A stretch of 64,000 nucleotides of DNA from Rosellinia necatrix (taxonomy: Eukaryota; Ascomycota; Sordariomycetes; Xylariales; Xylariaceae): assembly GCA_021209875.1 (NCBI GenBank), contig JAGYVD010000010.1:124001-188000 (forward strand). The letters are read 5' to 3'. Within the stretch, counting starts at the first letter, position 1. Every line of letters begins with the position of its first letter. The notes beneath the pieces were generated by a model. The model worked only from the letters and a program-made list of their open reading frames with translations, did not search any database and was not told the DNA's origin. The position numbers and the translations under genes were made by a program. Positions 40,701-55,200 of the stretch are shown here, in pieces.

Positions 40701-43338
40701 AATAAATTATTTTGCTTTTATAAATATTATTATAAAACTTTTATTAATAATATTATTATTTTTTAAATATTAAAACAGATTATTTAGCTTATTTATATAA
40801 TATTTTTATATTGTTTAATAAAAAAAGTTGTTTTATTTTTAAAAAACTTTTATTATATATTTTTTATTAAACTATTAAGCTTTTAAATAAATGCTTTAAA
40901 TTTATTAATAATAAAAAATAACTAGTAGTATTTAAAAATTTTAAATTTTTAAATTAGTTAAAAGTTTTAAAATAATATTTAAAAATACAGGATTTTTTAT
41001 ATATTATTATTATATTATATTAAAGTTGTAAAACTTTTATAAAAATATAAAATAAAACTATTTAATAAAAACGTAAAATAAAACGATATAAAATTAATAA
41101 TTATAGCAAGCGTTAAATATATTATTAATTTATATATTTTAAACTAATTATAACTAAAATAAAATTATTTAAAGCTTTTTAAAACTTAATATATTTATAT
41201 ATTATATTTTATTGTTATAATTTTATTAAAATATTATATATATAAATAAATAGCTTGTTAAAAAAGCTTTAAAATAATATTATTTTATATTAAAAATAAA
41301 TATATATAAAAATTAAAATTAATAATTTTTAATATATAAATATTATTAATAATATTTTAAGTTGCTGCATATTATAGCTAAAAATAAAATATAAACTTTT
41401 AAGCTAGAAATAATTTATATAGTTTAAATATATTAATATTTATAAACTATAATTAAAGCTTTAATTAATTTAATAGTTTTTTATTAATTATTTAATAATA
41501 AAAACATATTAAATTAAACTAAGCTTAATAATAGATTTACCGGCCGTATAAATAAACATTTAGTTAATATGTTTATATACCTGTTATAATATAAACTATA
41601 AATATATTATATGTTAAATAAATTAAACTTTGTTTTAAATACGTTTAATCGGTTAAAAATATTACCGATTTAATAAATATTAAAAAGAAATAGTCCGAAC
41701 AAATAAAAATTAATATTAAATAATATATAAATAATATATTTAGAACTAGTAATAAAAAAACAGTAAAAGCTAAAATTATAATAGATTATATTAAAGATTT
41801 TAAATATTAAAAAGTTTTAAAACCGATTTATAAAAGCAATAAAAACGTTGTAAATTTTTTAAGCCTGGATATTTTTTGTAATTATAAACAATTTATTATA
41901 TAATATTAACTAAAAAATAAATATAAATTATATATTTTAAAAAATAAATAGCTAAATTTTTAGTAATAATATATAATAATAAATATTATTTTAAAAACAG
42001 CGTATAATAAAAAATTAAAACTTTATATAATTAAATCGAAAACTTATAAAATAAAAGCATATTTAAATTATTATAACAAATATAAGTTATGTAGTACTAG
42101 TAAAAAAGCTGTATAATAATTATTAATTTATTTAACTAGAAAATATTAAGCTAATAAAAATAATTATAATAAATTTTATTATAAGTTTATTTAAAATATT
42201 ATTTTTAGCTATACTATAATAATTAAAAAGTTTAATTATTATAATATATTAATAATAATAATATATGTTATATTAAAACGTTTATTATTTATTTTAGTAA
42301 TAAAAATATTTTGTTAAAAACTAAGCAAAAATATTAGCTAAACAATTTTTATTATTTAATTAAAATATATTAAACGGTATTATTTCTGATTAAAATCGTA
42401 AATTTATTTTTAAATTTTAAATAAAGCTTTAAAAAGCTATAAAAGTAAAACTATTAATAATAATTTATTTAAATAAAAAATTAAATAATAGAAATTATTA
42501 TTTAGTATTATATATATATATATTTAAACTACGATTAAATAAATATATTATTATTTTTATAGTAAAACTTGAATAAAATATATTTAAAACTTATTAAATT
42601 ATTAGCTTATAAACAGCTTTTTAAATTTTAGCTATTTAAACTAAACAATATTTTTATTAATATAAAAATAAATATAATAATTAAAAATATTTAATTTATA
42701 TAAAAATATTTCTGCAAAAATATAAAATTAGCTAAAGATTTTATAGCAGCATATATAAACTAATATTATAATAATAAATATAAATTAATAAAATTTAATA
42801 TAAAAATATAATATATTTAAAACTTTATTTAAACTACTATTTTTAAAAAGCTCTTTAAAAATATTTTTAACAGCGCGTAAAACTATAAAAATTAAAAAAA
42901 ATTAGTAAGTTAGTTTATAAATTAAAATTGCCGAAAACTTTTAATATTTATTTTATTATTTTAGTTATATATTTATTATTTAAAAATACTGGTAAAAATT
43001 TTTTATCGGCAAATATTAGCATTAGGCCTAATATTTAAAAATAAAACTTAAAAAAAAATAATTTATTTAAAATCGAAATAATTTTAAGCATTAAATAAAC
43101 TATATTAAAAATAAATTTAATTATTTTATTAAATAAAAAAAATACAGTTATAAAAACAACTAATAAAAATCGGAGTAGCAACTATGCAGTATTAAAAAAC
43201 TAATTAAAAAATATTAAAATTAAGAAAAAAATAAACTTTGGCTGGAAAAATTAAAAAAAAGCCGTAGCTAACTTTGCAAACAATAAAAAAAAGTTATAGT
43301 TATTAAAAACAATAACGTTTTATTGTAGCCCTAGCATT

Positions 43339-43521
43339 TAACATAGTTAAAAAAAAGGGCTTTTTATTTAGCTAGTAAAGCTAGCTAAATAAAAATTATA
43401 TAGCTTAGATAAAATAACCTAGTTTAATAAAGCTTCTGGTCCCTGCAGGACCAGAAGCCTTTATTTAATCTATATTACACTTTTACAGACTTAACCATAC
43501 TACCTCTAGTAAACCTTACTA
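43339..43521 (+). repeat. 3' LTR of G1
   Basis: Contains a perfect hairpin at 43433-43457, arms CTTCTGGTCC and GGACCAGAAG around CTGCA. Ends AAACCTTACTA and is followed by ATAAC. Confidence 0.87.
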
Positions 43522-45730
43522 ATAACGCTGTATTAATTTTTTAATCCGATTTTTTATTATATTTAATAACTACTTATTGTTTAAACTTATTTATAATTAA
43601 TAAATTAAATAGTTTTATTAGTTTTTTAGTAAAAAATATATTTATATATATATACCTGCTTTTATATTTTTAAATACGTTATAACTTATTAACAATAATC
43701 TGTTATTATATAAAATATAAATATATAATAAAAGTCTGCTGCTTAAGTAATTATTTATTATATTTTTTTTTTATAAATAATAACATCAGCTTTAAAAAAA
43801 TTTTATTTATTTTAAAGTTATTTTTTTTTTTATTATTAAAAGTGTTTTTTTTGCTATTATAATAAAAATTAGTTTATATTTATTTATAATAACGTTAGTA
43901 TATGCGTTATATTATATTTATTTAAAAGTTTTAAAAATAGTTTTTATAATATGTTTTTTGTTTATAATAAAAACATTTATTTTTATAATTAGCTGTTTTA
44001 TTGTTTTAGTTAATAATTTAAATGTTTAATTTTAACTGTTTAATAATATAAAGAAAAAAAATATTTGTTTTTTAGCGGTTGTTATAAATATATAGCTATA
44101 TTAAGCATAAGTTAGATTTTTAAAAAAAAAATTTGTTTTATAAGCGTTAATACGCTTTTAATTATTAATTAATAAATAATAAGCTTTTTATATGCAGTAT
44201 TTTATATATATATTAAAATTTACTAATTTTTAAAATATTTAGAAATTATTTTATTATAAACTATAAAAACAACTTGTTTTTAAACTTTTTTTGTTTAGCT
44301 TCATTAAAACAAGTTTTGTTAGCTAGTTTTATAAAGTTTATTTTAAATTAAATAAATTTAAATAAAATATATTTATTAAAAGTTAATAACTTATAATCGG
44401 CTTTTGTTTTTTAAAACGTTTATATTTTTATAAATGTTATATAAATATTATATTAAATTTTTAAATATTATAATTATATTAAAATATTTATTAAATAAAT
44501 AAAAATTAAGTTTTTAAAGCTTTTTAATAAAATAAAACTCAATATCGCTTATTTTTGCAAAGTTATTTATAAATTAGTTTGTGTTAACTTTTAAACAGTT
44601 TATTATATTATAATATTAAAGTTTAAAATTAATTTTATTTTTAATATTTTTATTATAAAACTTATTTATTAAAATTTTAATAAACTTGCAAGATTTTTTT
44701 AAAAACTTTTAAAAAAAAAATATTTTTTATTTAGCTAAGCAAACTAATTACGCGTTAATTTAATTTATATAAAAAATTTTATAAGCGATTTTAGTTTTTA
44801 ATTATTATTTTAAGTTTAGTTATAACATAGTTTATAATAGCATTATTAAAACTTTTTATTAGTTTAAATATAAAAGTTAATAAAAACAAAATAACATAAC
44901 TTATTTAATTTTTATAAAGCTTTTATATAATTTTTTATAAATTTATAAAATAATTGCGTATTATTTTTAATATTATAGTTTTATTTTTAAGTTTTTTAAA
45001 CTTTTTTAATTTTTGTTTTATTAAATTATATACGTTTTAAATTTTTAATTTATTTAAAAGTAATTTTTGTTTGTTTTTCAGTATATTATATAAAAATATA
45101 AAAGTTTGTTATTATTTATTGGAATATTATTAACATATATATTTAAAACTTTATTTTGTTAAATAAAACAGCCGCAGTAAAAATATTTAAATTAAATTAA
45201 TAAAAGCTTTAAAATTAATTAATTTTTATTGTTTAGCTAAACTAAAATACTTTTTTTTATTATTAGTGTTTATAAAAAACAGTTTGCTTGTTTTTAATAG
45301 CTATATTTATAAATTATTATATTAATAAGCCGCCGGCTTTAAAAAAAACTTGTTAGTTTTATTATATAATGCTTTTTAAAATTAAAGTTTTAAATTTACA
45401 AATAAAATTTAAAAACAAGTTTTATAAAAGTTTTACAACTTTAATTTTAGTTTTATTTTTAGTTTTTATAATTAATTATATAACGTTAAGTTTTTAAAAC
45501 TAAATTAAATATATTTATTTTTATATATGTTATTAAAAGTTTTACTAATAAAATAATTAAAAGATTTAAAAGCTGAACAAAATAAAGTTGTTTTTTAACA
45601 TGTTAAATTTTTAGCTTGTTTTTAGCCGCTTTTAGCTTAAATAATAAAAGCTATTTTTAAATCGGTTTAATAAAAAATATTTAAAAAAACAGTTTTAATA
45701 TTTTAAAAAAAAATTAAATAATCTATAAAT

Positions 45731-45988
45731 TATTGCACTAGTTATAATTAAAAAGTTAAAGCTTTAGCAATAAATAATATATTATATAAAAAATCTACAA
45801 ATAAAAAAAAAAATAAAAATAAAAAAAATTAACCTACTAAAATTCTGGCTAAGTGCAAATATATAAAGTGGGTCCAGTCTATGCGCTACAGCTGGTTTAT
45901 GCGTGCTAGTTAGCAGCAGGTGTACGGATGTTCTGCACGCGCATGCCACGCATGCCGCGTGTGGCCAGTTATCCAGTTATCCGTAACT
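45731..45988 (+). repeat. 3' LTR of B-prime
   Basis: Begins TATTGCACTAG and ends TATCCGTAACT, followed by ATTAT and the resumption of G3 sequence. Its downstream half is well preserved. Confidence 0.85.
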
Positions 45989-48900
45989 ATTATATAATAA
46001 TTATATAAAACAAGCTAATATTACCTAGTTTAATTTAAATAAAAAAAATAAAAACAATATAAAAATAATAACTAATAAAAATAAGCTTATTTTTATTAAC
46101 GTATTTTATTTTATGAAAAAGATTAATTTGTTTTTCAAAAATTTAAAAGTAGTAAAACAGAATATTTAATAAATCTTGATTATATTTTAAATATTATTCA
46201 AAAAACCAGCAGTTTTATAATAAAATCATAAGCTAATTATTAATCGACGACTTAATCTTAAAATATAAAAATTATACATTATTTTTAATAAAATAATTAT
46301 TTAATTTAATATGCAACCTGCTATAACAACAGAACGTTTCGCTTAAACTAAATTATGATGAAAAAATATTATATAATAAAATACAGCTTTTATTACGTTT
46401 ATATAAAAAAAACTAAAATATGCTTAAGCTATAAAAACTTTAAATGTTAATAATATAAATTAATATAATATTATAATTATAATATAAACCAGCATAAACT
46501 TTAAAATTAAATAATATTTACTAGCGCCCGATACAAATAATATTTTAGCTAAATATATAACTTAAGTTGTTAAAATAAAACTTTTTTTAATAGCAGCAGC
46601 AAAAAATAAGTATTTATAAGTTAAAAAAAATAATTAAAACTATAACAGAAAATTTAATAATTAAAAAAATAAGCTTTAAAAAAACGCAGGTTAAAATAAA
46701 AACAAAAAAAAATAATATAATAAAAACAAAAAAAAAAGCTGTAAGCTTAAATAAAAAAAGAAAAATAACAAGAAAAAAAACAGCTAAAATAAACATAAAA
46801 ATAAATATAATTAATATGAAAAAAAGCGCGCTCATGCGGCTAAATTAAACTTATTTATATTAAACATAATATTATTTTATATTTTATTTAATTTTAAATT
46901 AAACAGCTATAAAATATTTATTATAATTAATCGTAGCTAATTATATAAATATTATAATTAAATATTTAATTTAGCGCGTAATTAAAGTTAATATATTATA
47001 TGTTGCGCTAAATGTCCCGCTAAATATATTTAAAACGTATTATTTTTAATTAAATATATTTGCAAGCAATATAATATATTATTTATATTACATAATATAT
47101 TGTTTTAATATTTATATAAATATAATCGTGTTAATATTATATTGCAAAATTATATAAAAATTATTACTTTTTAAAAAGCTAAGTAAAAATATTATAATAA
47201 ATAAAATTATAAGTTTTAAACTTAATAATAAATTAATTATATTATTTATTTAAAAACATTTAATAAAATATATAATTTTAAAAAGCAGAAGTAAAAATAA
47301 TAATTTTTATATTTTAAAATTATTATTTAAAATTTATTAACAGCAAAAATATTACGATAAGCTTAAATATAGGCTATATTTATTTAATAATAATAAAATA
47401 ATTATTAAGCAAATTTAAATATATTTTTAAAATTAAACAAGCTAGGTTTAAAAAATTAAAAATAATTAAATTAAATATAAACAAAAACTATACTAAAATT
47501 TTATTTATTAAATAATAATAATTTTAAATTTTATTATTATTAGAATTTATTAATACAGCTTAAGTTATAAAAAAATATTAAAATGTTATTAAAAGCAACA
47601 TTTTAAATATTCATGAAATATTAATTAATTATAGTTTAAATATAGTTATTTTTATAAATATTAAAAATTTTAAAATATTTTTTTAATATTTTTAAAACAA
47701 ACTTATATGTTTATAAAATAATTTTAATATAAAAGTTATTTTAAAGCTTAAAATATTAATACTAGTACTAGTTAAATATAAACTATTATTAAAAATAAAA
47801 TTTTATATTTAAATTATTATAAAAAATAATATAGCAGCTTTAATTAAATTTATAACTTTTATAACTGTAATAATAGCTTATTTATTTTTTAAAACTAAAA
47901 CTATTTTTAAAAATATTTAAATAAATACAATTTTAAAACAATTATATCAAAAAAAATTTTAAAAATATATAAAAAAAATTTTAAAAGCTGTAATAATAGC
48001 TGCAAGCTTAACAGCAGCTAAAACTATAAATATAATTAATTTACTACTGTTTAACGCTAGCTTATTATTTAATACGTTTTATAATACTATATTAACTATT
48101 AATTTCAGCATTTTATATTAAAAATAAAATATATATTTTAATAAATTTAAATTATTAAACATGTATTTATTAGCAGGCCCCGTGTTAATAAGCTTTATTA
48201 TTATAGTTATTACTATTAACACGTGTTAAAATCGCGACATAATTTAATATTTAAACTTGACTATAATAAAAACTAACGCGATTATTAAAATAATTAATAC
48301 GTGAAAACAATATAAAGAAATTTTAAAAAGCTTTTTTTTTAACAAAGTTTTCGATATAGCAAACATAATAAATAAAATTAACATAATTAATATATTTATA
48401 AAAAAAGCTAGCGAATAGTTAAATAAAGCTTTAAAGCTTAAAATCTAAAGAATTTTATTAATACTAAATATAAAAAGCCTAGCAAAAAAACAAAGTTAAA
48501 GCTTTAAATAAATAGTTTATTTATATTAAAAAAGTATTATAGTACTAAAAATGTTTAAATTAGTAAAAAATACTTTATATTCAAAAACTAAAATATTATT
48601 AATATATTAAAAAAATAAACATAAAAATCTTTTAATAAATAATTAATAATAAATAAAACTAAATTTTTAATTATATTTTTTAATATATATAATTAAAAAG
48701 TAGTTAATATAATATTTAATAAATTTTATAAGCAAAATAAAATAAAATAAATTAATAGTTTTTTTTTTTATATATTTAATTTTATTATATAGCTTATATA
48801 TTAAAAAAGTTATATTTCCGTTTAATAATTAATTTAAAAGTTTTAAATAAAATCCCTCTTTTAAATAACTACTTATTACTATTATAATTTATAATTATCG

Positions 48901-51703
48901 CGTTAATTAAAAAAATATATTTAATTATAACAAACGCGGCTATATTTTTTATTAATTTATAGTTTATTTTAATTATTAAACCCGATTTATAATAATAAGT
49001 TTTAAAAACTAAAACAATTAATAATAGCTTTAATAAGATTTTATAATACGTTTATATATATTTAACGTTTTATAAATAAATTATTTTATTTTTATAAATA
49101 TTATTATAAAGCTTTTCTTAACACTATTATTATTTTTTAAACATTAAAACAGATTTTTAGCTTATTTATATAATATTTTTGTACTGTTTAATAAAAAGAA
49201 ATATTTATTATATATTTATTTATAAAATTATTAAGCTTCCAAGTAAACGCCTTAAATATATTAACAATAAAAGAACAGCTGGCAGCATATTAAAACTTTA
49301 AATTTTTAAATTAATTAAAAGCTTTAAAATAATATTGAAAAAATATAAGATTTTTTATATATTATTATTATATTATATTAAAGTTGTAAAACTTTGATAA
49401 AAATATAAAATAAAGTTATTTAATAAAAATATAAAATAAAATAATATAAAATTAATAATTATAACAAACGTTAAATATATTATTAGTTTATATATTTTAA
49501 ACTAATTATAATTAAAATAAAATTATTTAAAGCTTTTAAAACTTAATTTATTTATATATTATATTTTATTATTATAATTTTATAAAAACATTATATATAT
49601 AAATAAATAGCTTGTTAAAAAAAGGTTTAAAATAATATTATTTTATATTAAAAATAAATATCTATAAAAATTAAAACTAATAATTTTAAATATATAAATA
49701 TTATTAATAATATTTTTATGTTATTATATATTATAACTAAAAATAAAATATAAACTTTTAAACTAAAAATAGTTTATATAGTTTAAGCTTATTAATATTT
49801 ATAAACTATAATTAAAGCTTTAGCAGACTTAATAATTTTTTATTAATTATTTAGCAATAAAAATATATTAAATTAAATTAAACGTTATAATATGTTTTTA
49901 ATTATATAAACAAGCGTTTAATTAACACGTTTATATATTTATTATAATATAAACTAGATATATATTATAAATTAAGCAGACTAAATTTTGTTTTAAAAAT
50001 ATTTAATCGATTAAAAATGTTATTAATTTAATAAAAATTAAAAAGAAAATAGTTTAAACAAATAAAAAACTAGTATTAAATAATATATAAATAATATATT
50101 TAAAACTAATAATAAAAAACTAATAAAAGCTGAAATTATAATAAATTATACTAAAGATTTTAAGTATTAAAAGTTTTAAAAGAATTCGCGAAAGCAATAA
50201 AAACGTTGCAAATTTTTTAAGCTTAAATATCTTTTTATAATTATAAATAATTTATTATATAACGTTAATTAAAAAATAAACATAAATTATATATATTTAA
50301 AAACAAATAGTTAAATTTTTAGCAATAATATATAATATTAAATATTATTTCAGCAAGCAATATATAATAAAAAACTAAAACTTGATATAATTAAATTAAA
50401 AACTTGCAAAATAAAAATATATTTAAATTATTATAATAAATATAAGTTATTTAATACTAGTAAAAAGCCGTATAATAATTATTAACCTATTTAATTAAAA
50501 ATATAAAATTAATAAAAATAATTACAATAAATTTTATTATAAGCTTATTTAAAGTATTATTTTTAGTTATTCTTTAGCAATTAAAAAATTTAATTATTAT
50601 AATATATTAATAATAATAATATATATTATATTAAAACGTTTATTATTTATATTTAACAACAAAAATATTTTATTAAAAATTAAATAAAAATATTAGCTAA
50701 GCAATTCTTATTATTTAATTAAAGCGTATTAAACAGCATTATTTTTAATTAAAATCGTAAATTTATTTTTAAAATTTAAATAAAGCTTTAAAAGCTATAA
50801 AAGCAAAACTTTTAATAATAACTTTTTATTATTTATAAAATAATAAATTGTTTAAACAAAAGAATTAAATAATAAAATTATTATTTAATATTATATATAT
50901 ATATATTTAAACTATAAATAAATAAATATACGATTATTTTTGCTGTAAAACTTAAATAATATGTATTTAAAACTTATTAAGTTATTAGCTTATAAATAAT
51001 TTTTAAATTCTAGCTATTTAAACTAAATAAAGTTTTTATTAATATAAAAATAAATATAATTATTAAAAATATTTTTATAAAAATATAAAGTTTGTTATAA
51101 ATTTTACAGCAGCATATATAAAATAATATTATAACAATAAATATAAATTAATAAAGTGTAATATAAAAATAAAATATATTTAAAGCTTTATATAAAATAT
51201 TATTTTTTAAAAGCTGTTTAAAAGTATTTTTAATAGCGCGTAAAACTATAAAAATTAAAAAAAGTTAATAAATTAGCTTATAAATTAAAGTTGCTAAAAC
51301 CTTTAATATTAATTTTATTATTTTAATTATATATTTATTATTTAAAAATATAAGCAAGGATTTTTTATTAAAAATACTAGCATTAAACTTAATATTTAAA
51401 AGCAGCACTTAAAAAAAATAATTTATTTAACATCAAAATAATTTTTAATCATTAAATAAACTATATTAAAAACAGATTTAATTATTTTATTAAATAAAAA
51501 AAATATAGCTATAAAAACAACTAATAAAAATCAAAGTAGCAACTATATAATATTAAAAAACTAATTAAAAAATACTAAAATTAAAAAAAAAAATAAACTT
51601 TAGCTAAAAAAATTAAAAAAAAAAGCCGTAGCTAACCTTATAAACAGTAAAAAAAAAGTTATAGTTATTAAAAATAATAACGCTTTATTATAGCTTCAGC
51701 ACT

Positions 51704-51888
51704 TAATATAGTTAAAAAAAAAAAAGCTTTTTATTTAGCTAACGTAGCTAGCTAGATAAAAATTATATAAATTAAATAAAATACTAGCTTAAAGCTTCTA
51801 GTCTCTGCAGGACCAGAAGCCTTTTTTTATTTAATTCTATATCACACTTTTACAGCCTTAACTACACTACCCCTAGTAAACCTCACTA
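51704..51888 (+). repeat. 3' LTR of G3
   Basis: Begins TAATATAGTT and ends AAACCTCACTA, then AAAAT. Confidence 0.85.
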
Positions 51889-51893
51889 AAAAT

Positions 51894-51953
51894 AAAGTTT
51901 AAAATAATTATAAACCATTACTAATTATTTAAACTATTTTTTTATATAGTTAT
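51894..51953. other. Short P remnant between G3 and F
   Basis: About 55 bp of degraded sequence plus the GTTAT duplication of F. It separates two independent insertions in P. Confidence 0.45.
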
Positions 51954-52264
51954 TGTTGAATAGGCTTTATATATGTAATGCACGTACTGTTTACACGTAA
52001 AACAGAATATAACTTTTTGTTTTATAATGTTTATTATATTTAATAATTTTATTTAAATAACTATTATATGTAACATTATTTTAAGTTTTATATAAAAATT
52101 CTGCTAGTATATAATTTATTAAAATAATAGCGATAATACAGCTTGTTTTATATATAAAATATATATATTATATATATATATATAATATATATGTTATATA
52201 TTTATATAAAATATATATATATATTATAGTTATAAATAATTATTATTTATTATTATAGTTTTAA
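51954..52264. repeat. Left LTR of F
   Basis: Aligned with the solo LTR at 28303; the centre has decayed into TA repeats (52139-52215). The right boundary is uncertain by a few bases. Confidence 0.75.
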
Positions 52265-55200
52265 AACTAGCTTTTTTTTATTAGTTGTAGTTTTTATTTA
52301 TATATTGTTTTTGTTTATATATAATTATTTATATATATATAATTGCTTGTTTATATATAGTTGTTTTTTTATATAAAGTTTTCTGTTTATATATAATTTT
52401 TAATTTATATACGTTTTATATAGCTGCTGTTTAATGCTTAAGCTTAGGCCTAAAGTTGCTAACATGTTTTTTGCTGCTTAAATATATATATAGCTTTATT
52501 TACAGCTAATTTTTTGTTCTGCTGTTCTGTTTATTTTTTTTTAATTTTTTTATATATGTATATATATATATATATATATAATAGTTTTTTTTTTATACGG
52601 TATAAATATTAATTTTTAAAAGCTGCAGCATTATTAATAATAATAATAATAATAATATCTGCTGCTGTTTCTGCTGCTGCTGCGGCTATTTTACGCTGCT
52701 TGTTTGTTTTTGTTTTTATTTTATGTTATTTTTAATAAAAATATTTTTAGTTTATAAATTTTATTTATATAAAAAAACAGCTAAATAAAAATTTATTGTT
52801 TTTTATAAAAATTTAGACTTGTTAAGCTTTAATATAATTTTTATATATTAATATATATAAATTTTTTTTAAGCAGATAATTATTTATATATATATTTTTT
52901 TTTTATTAACAGGTTTTACGTGCGATAAAATATTAAAAGTATTATTGCTGCTATTTCTTTTTATAATATTTTATTTTAAAAAGCTGCTTTAAACGTTTTT
53001 ATAAACGTTTAAGCTAAGTTTATTTATTATAAAAACTATTTTTAAGCTTTTTTAATTAAAAATTAAAAAGTTTAATATTTAAAAATATATATAAATAAAC
53101 TATATAATAGCTGCTGTTATAATTAAAAAGCTTTATTTAATTTATATTATTAAATTTTAGTTTTTAAAAAACGCTTGTATTTTTATATTTAGCGTTTATA
53201 TAAAGCGTGATATTTTAATTATAATTAAAAAAAAAAAAAATTAAATAAATTTGCTTTTTATTTCTTTTTTAAATATTGTTTTTTATATATAAATAACGTA
53301 AAAATAAAAATATAGTTTATATAAACATAAAAATAAAAGTATAGCTTGTATGTAGTTTTTTTTATACGTAAAAAAAAAAAAAAATAACTTTTAATTTTTT
53401 TCTTTTTTAAAAAATAATTAATTATTATATATAAATAAAAAATATAAAGCTTAAAGTTTATTATATTAGTTTATTTATAAACTATAAACTTTTAAACTTT
53501 ATTAGTTTTAATTAAAAATTAAATTTAAAATATATAACAGCTAATTATTATATATATTATTATTATATTATTAAAGCTTGTTTTTAAAAAATCAGGCTTT
53601 TAATAATAGTTATATATTTTCTTTATATAAATAAAACAAAGTTTAAGCTGTTATTATATAAAAAAAAAAAATATTTAAAAATAAAAAAATAATAAAAAAA
53701 TAATAAAGTCTGGGGTTTATAATATTTTTTATAAACTTTAAATTTTATAAGCTTTAATTAAAAATTAAACCTAGGTTATATAATAATTAAATATAATATA
53801 TATTATTATTATATTATTAAAGCCTGTTTTTTATAAAGTTAGGTTTTTAATTATTTTTATATTTTTATTAAATAATAAAATAAAGTTTATATTAGTATTA
53901 TATAAAAAATAATATTTATTATTATATAAACTTTATTTTTTATTATTTTTATATTTTAGTTTATTTTATATATGCTTTAATTTATATAATTAATTTATTT
54001 ATAAATATTAAATTTTTAAAGCTTAGTTTAGCTTTTATTTAATAAATATATTTATTAAGTTATTAGTATTATTAATTTATTATATTTTAAACATTTTTTT
54101 TTTTATATAATTTTTAAAGCGATATAATATTTATTATAAAACGTTTTTTATATTATATTTAGTTTAATTAAATAATAATATAATAATTTTAAGTTTAAAG
54201 ATAAAACTATTAAAATTAAAAAATGTTTAAAATAATTAAAATTTTGTAAATTATTATATATAAAGTTATTATATTATTAAATTTATTAATTATATTATAT
54301 AGTTTATTTCTTAAAATATTTTAAATAATTTTTTATATTTGCTAAAGTTTTAAAATATAATATTTCTAGTTATTTTAAATCTTAAATTTCTTTTTATATA
54401 ATGTTTTATTATTAATATAATAAAAATCTTAATTAAAAACTTATATTAATATTATTTATAAAAATCTATTAATAAAAATAAATAGTTTTATATATATTAA
54501 GTTTAATAATATAAAAATTAAACTTTTTTAAAATTATTTATTTATTATTAAATTTTTAGTTTAAGTTTTTAATATTATTTAAAGCTGGATTAATTATTTA
54601 AACAGCTACTAATAAGTTATATAAAGCTTTTAGTTAGCATATACTGCTAATATAAGCTTTTTTGACCTTTTGTAAAATATAGTTTTAAGCAGTTTTTGTT
54701 GTGCGGAGGTTAATTTAAGCTAGTTGTTTGCTTTATTTTTTTTATGTTAAGGTTATATTTTTTTTATATAATAATATAATTTGGCTGCTATTAAATTTAA
54801 TTAGGTGTTCTAGTTAAAGTATTTTTTTTAGCTTTATGCAAAAGTTAGCTTGTTTTAGCTTATGTTTTTTTTTTAAAAAATTTAATATAATAAAGCTAAA
54901 TATATTATCTGTTTATAAACTAATAATATTAAAGTTTTCAAGTTATTTTATTATATATAATAAATATAAATTATATATAAATATAAACATATTTAATTAT
55001 TTTTAGTAATATTAATAGTAAGTTTTAAACTAATATAGCTTTAACTCTGCTAGTTTATATAGCAGTTATATAATCTTTAAAATTATTTTTTAAAATATTT
55101 TAGGTTAAGTTTATTAAATAATTATAAAAAGATTTTTTTACTAGCTTATTTTTTAATTATATATATATTTATATAATATTTTAAAGTTTATTTAAAATAT

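Larger units (their letters stand above)
35045..43521 (+). mobile_element. LTR retrotransposon G1, nested in B-prime
   Basis: LTRs 35045-35227 and 43339-43521 (183 bp each), TSD ATAAC at 35040-35044 and 43522-43526. It is the reference copy for the family: its sequence is continuous where G3 is interrupted by B (near 36315) and by B-prime (near 37335). Total 8,477 bp, or 8,225 bp without the solo B LTR and its duplication. The AATAATGCGGTAAG segment follows the 5' LTR. No intact frame remains. Confidence 0.88.
30879..45988 (+). mobile_element. LTR retrotransposon B-prime, containing G1
   Basis: LTRs 30879-31137 and 45731-45988, TSD ATTAT at 30874-30878 and 45989-45993. G1 has the uninterrupted host site near 37330-37345. 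Its own sequence is 30879-35039 and 43527-45988, about 6.63 kb, the same as B. It lies in the opposite orientation to B. The coding region is destroyed. Confidence 0.87.
5444..51888 (+). mobile_element. LTR retrotransposon G3, split by B and B-prime
   Basis: LTRs at 5444-5628 and 51704-51888 (185 bp each), TSD AAAAT at 5439-5443 and 51889-51893. The element's own sequence lies at 5444-6727, 29880-30878 and 45994-51888; these three pieces align in order with the nearly continuous copy G1 (35045-43521). Without B and B-prime it is about 8.2 kb, equal to G1. The LTR ends read TA..TA rather than TG..CA, perhaps partly through RIP. Just inside the left LTR, AATAATGCGGTAAG could be a mutated primer-binding site of the TGGTGC type, which would make it plus-strand. 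The coding region is unreadable. Confidence 0.85.

Noticed and set aside
26112..46835. Other open frames of 60-75 codons (26112-26330, 29322-29513, 46614-46835, all minus)
   Set aside because: Same composition bias. 46614-46835 lies in G3, and the aligned part of G1 near 38210-38430 is broken in the same frame. No start context or conserved motif.
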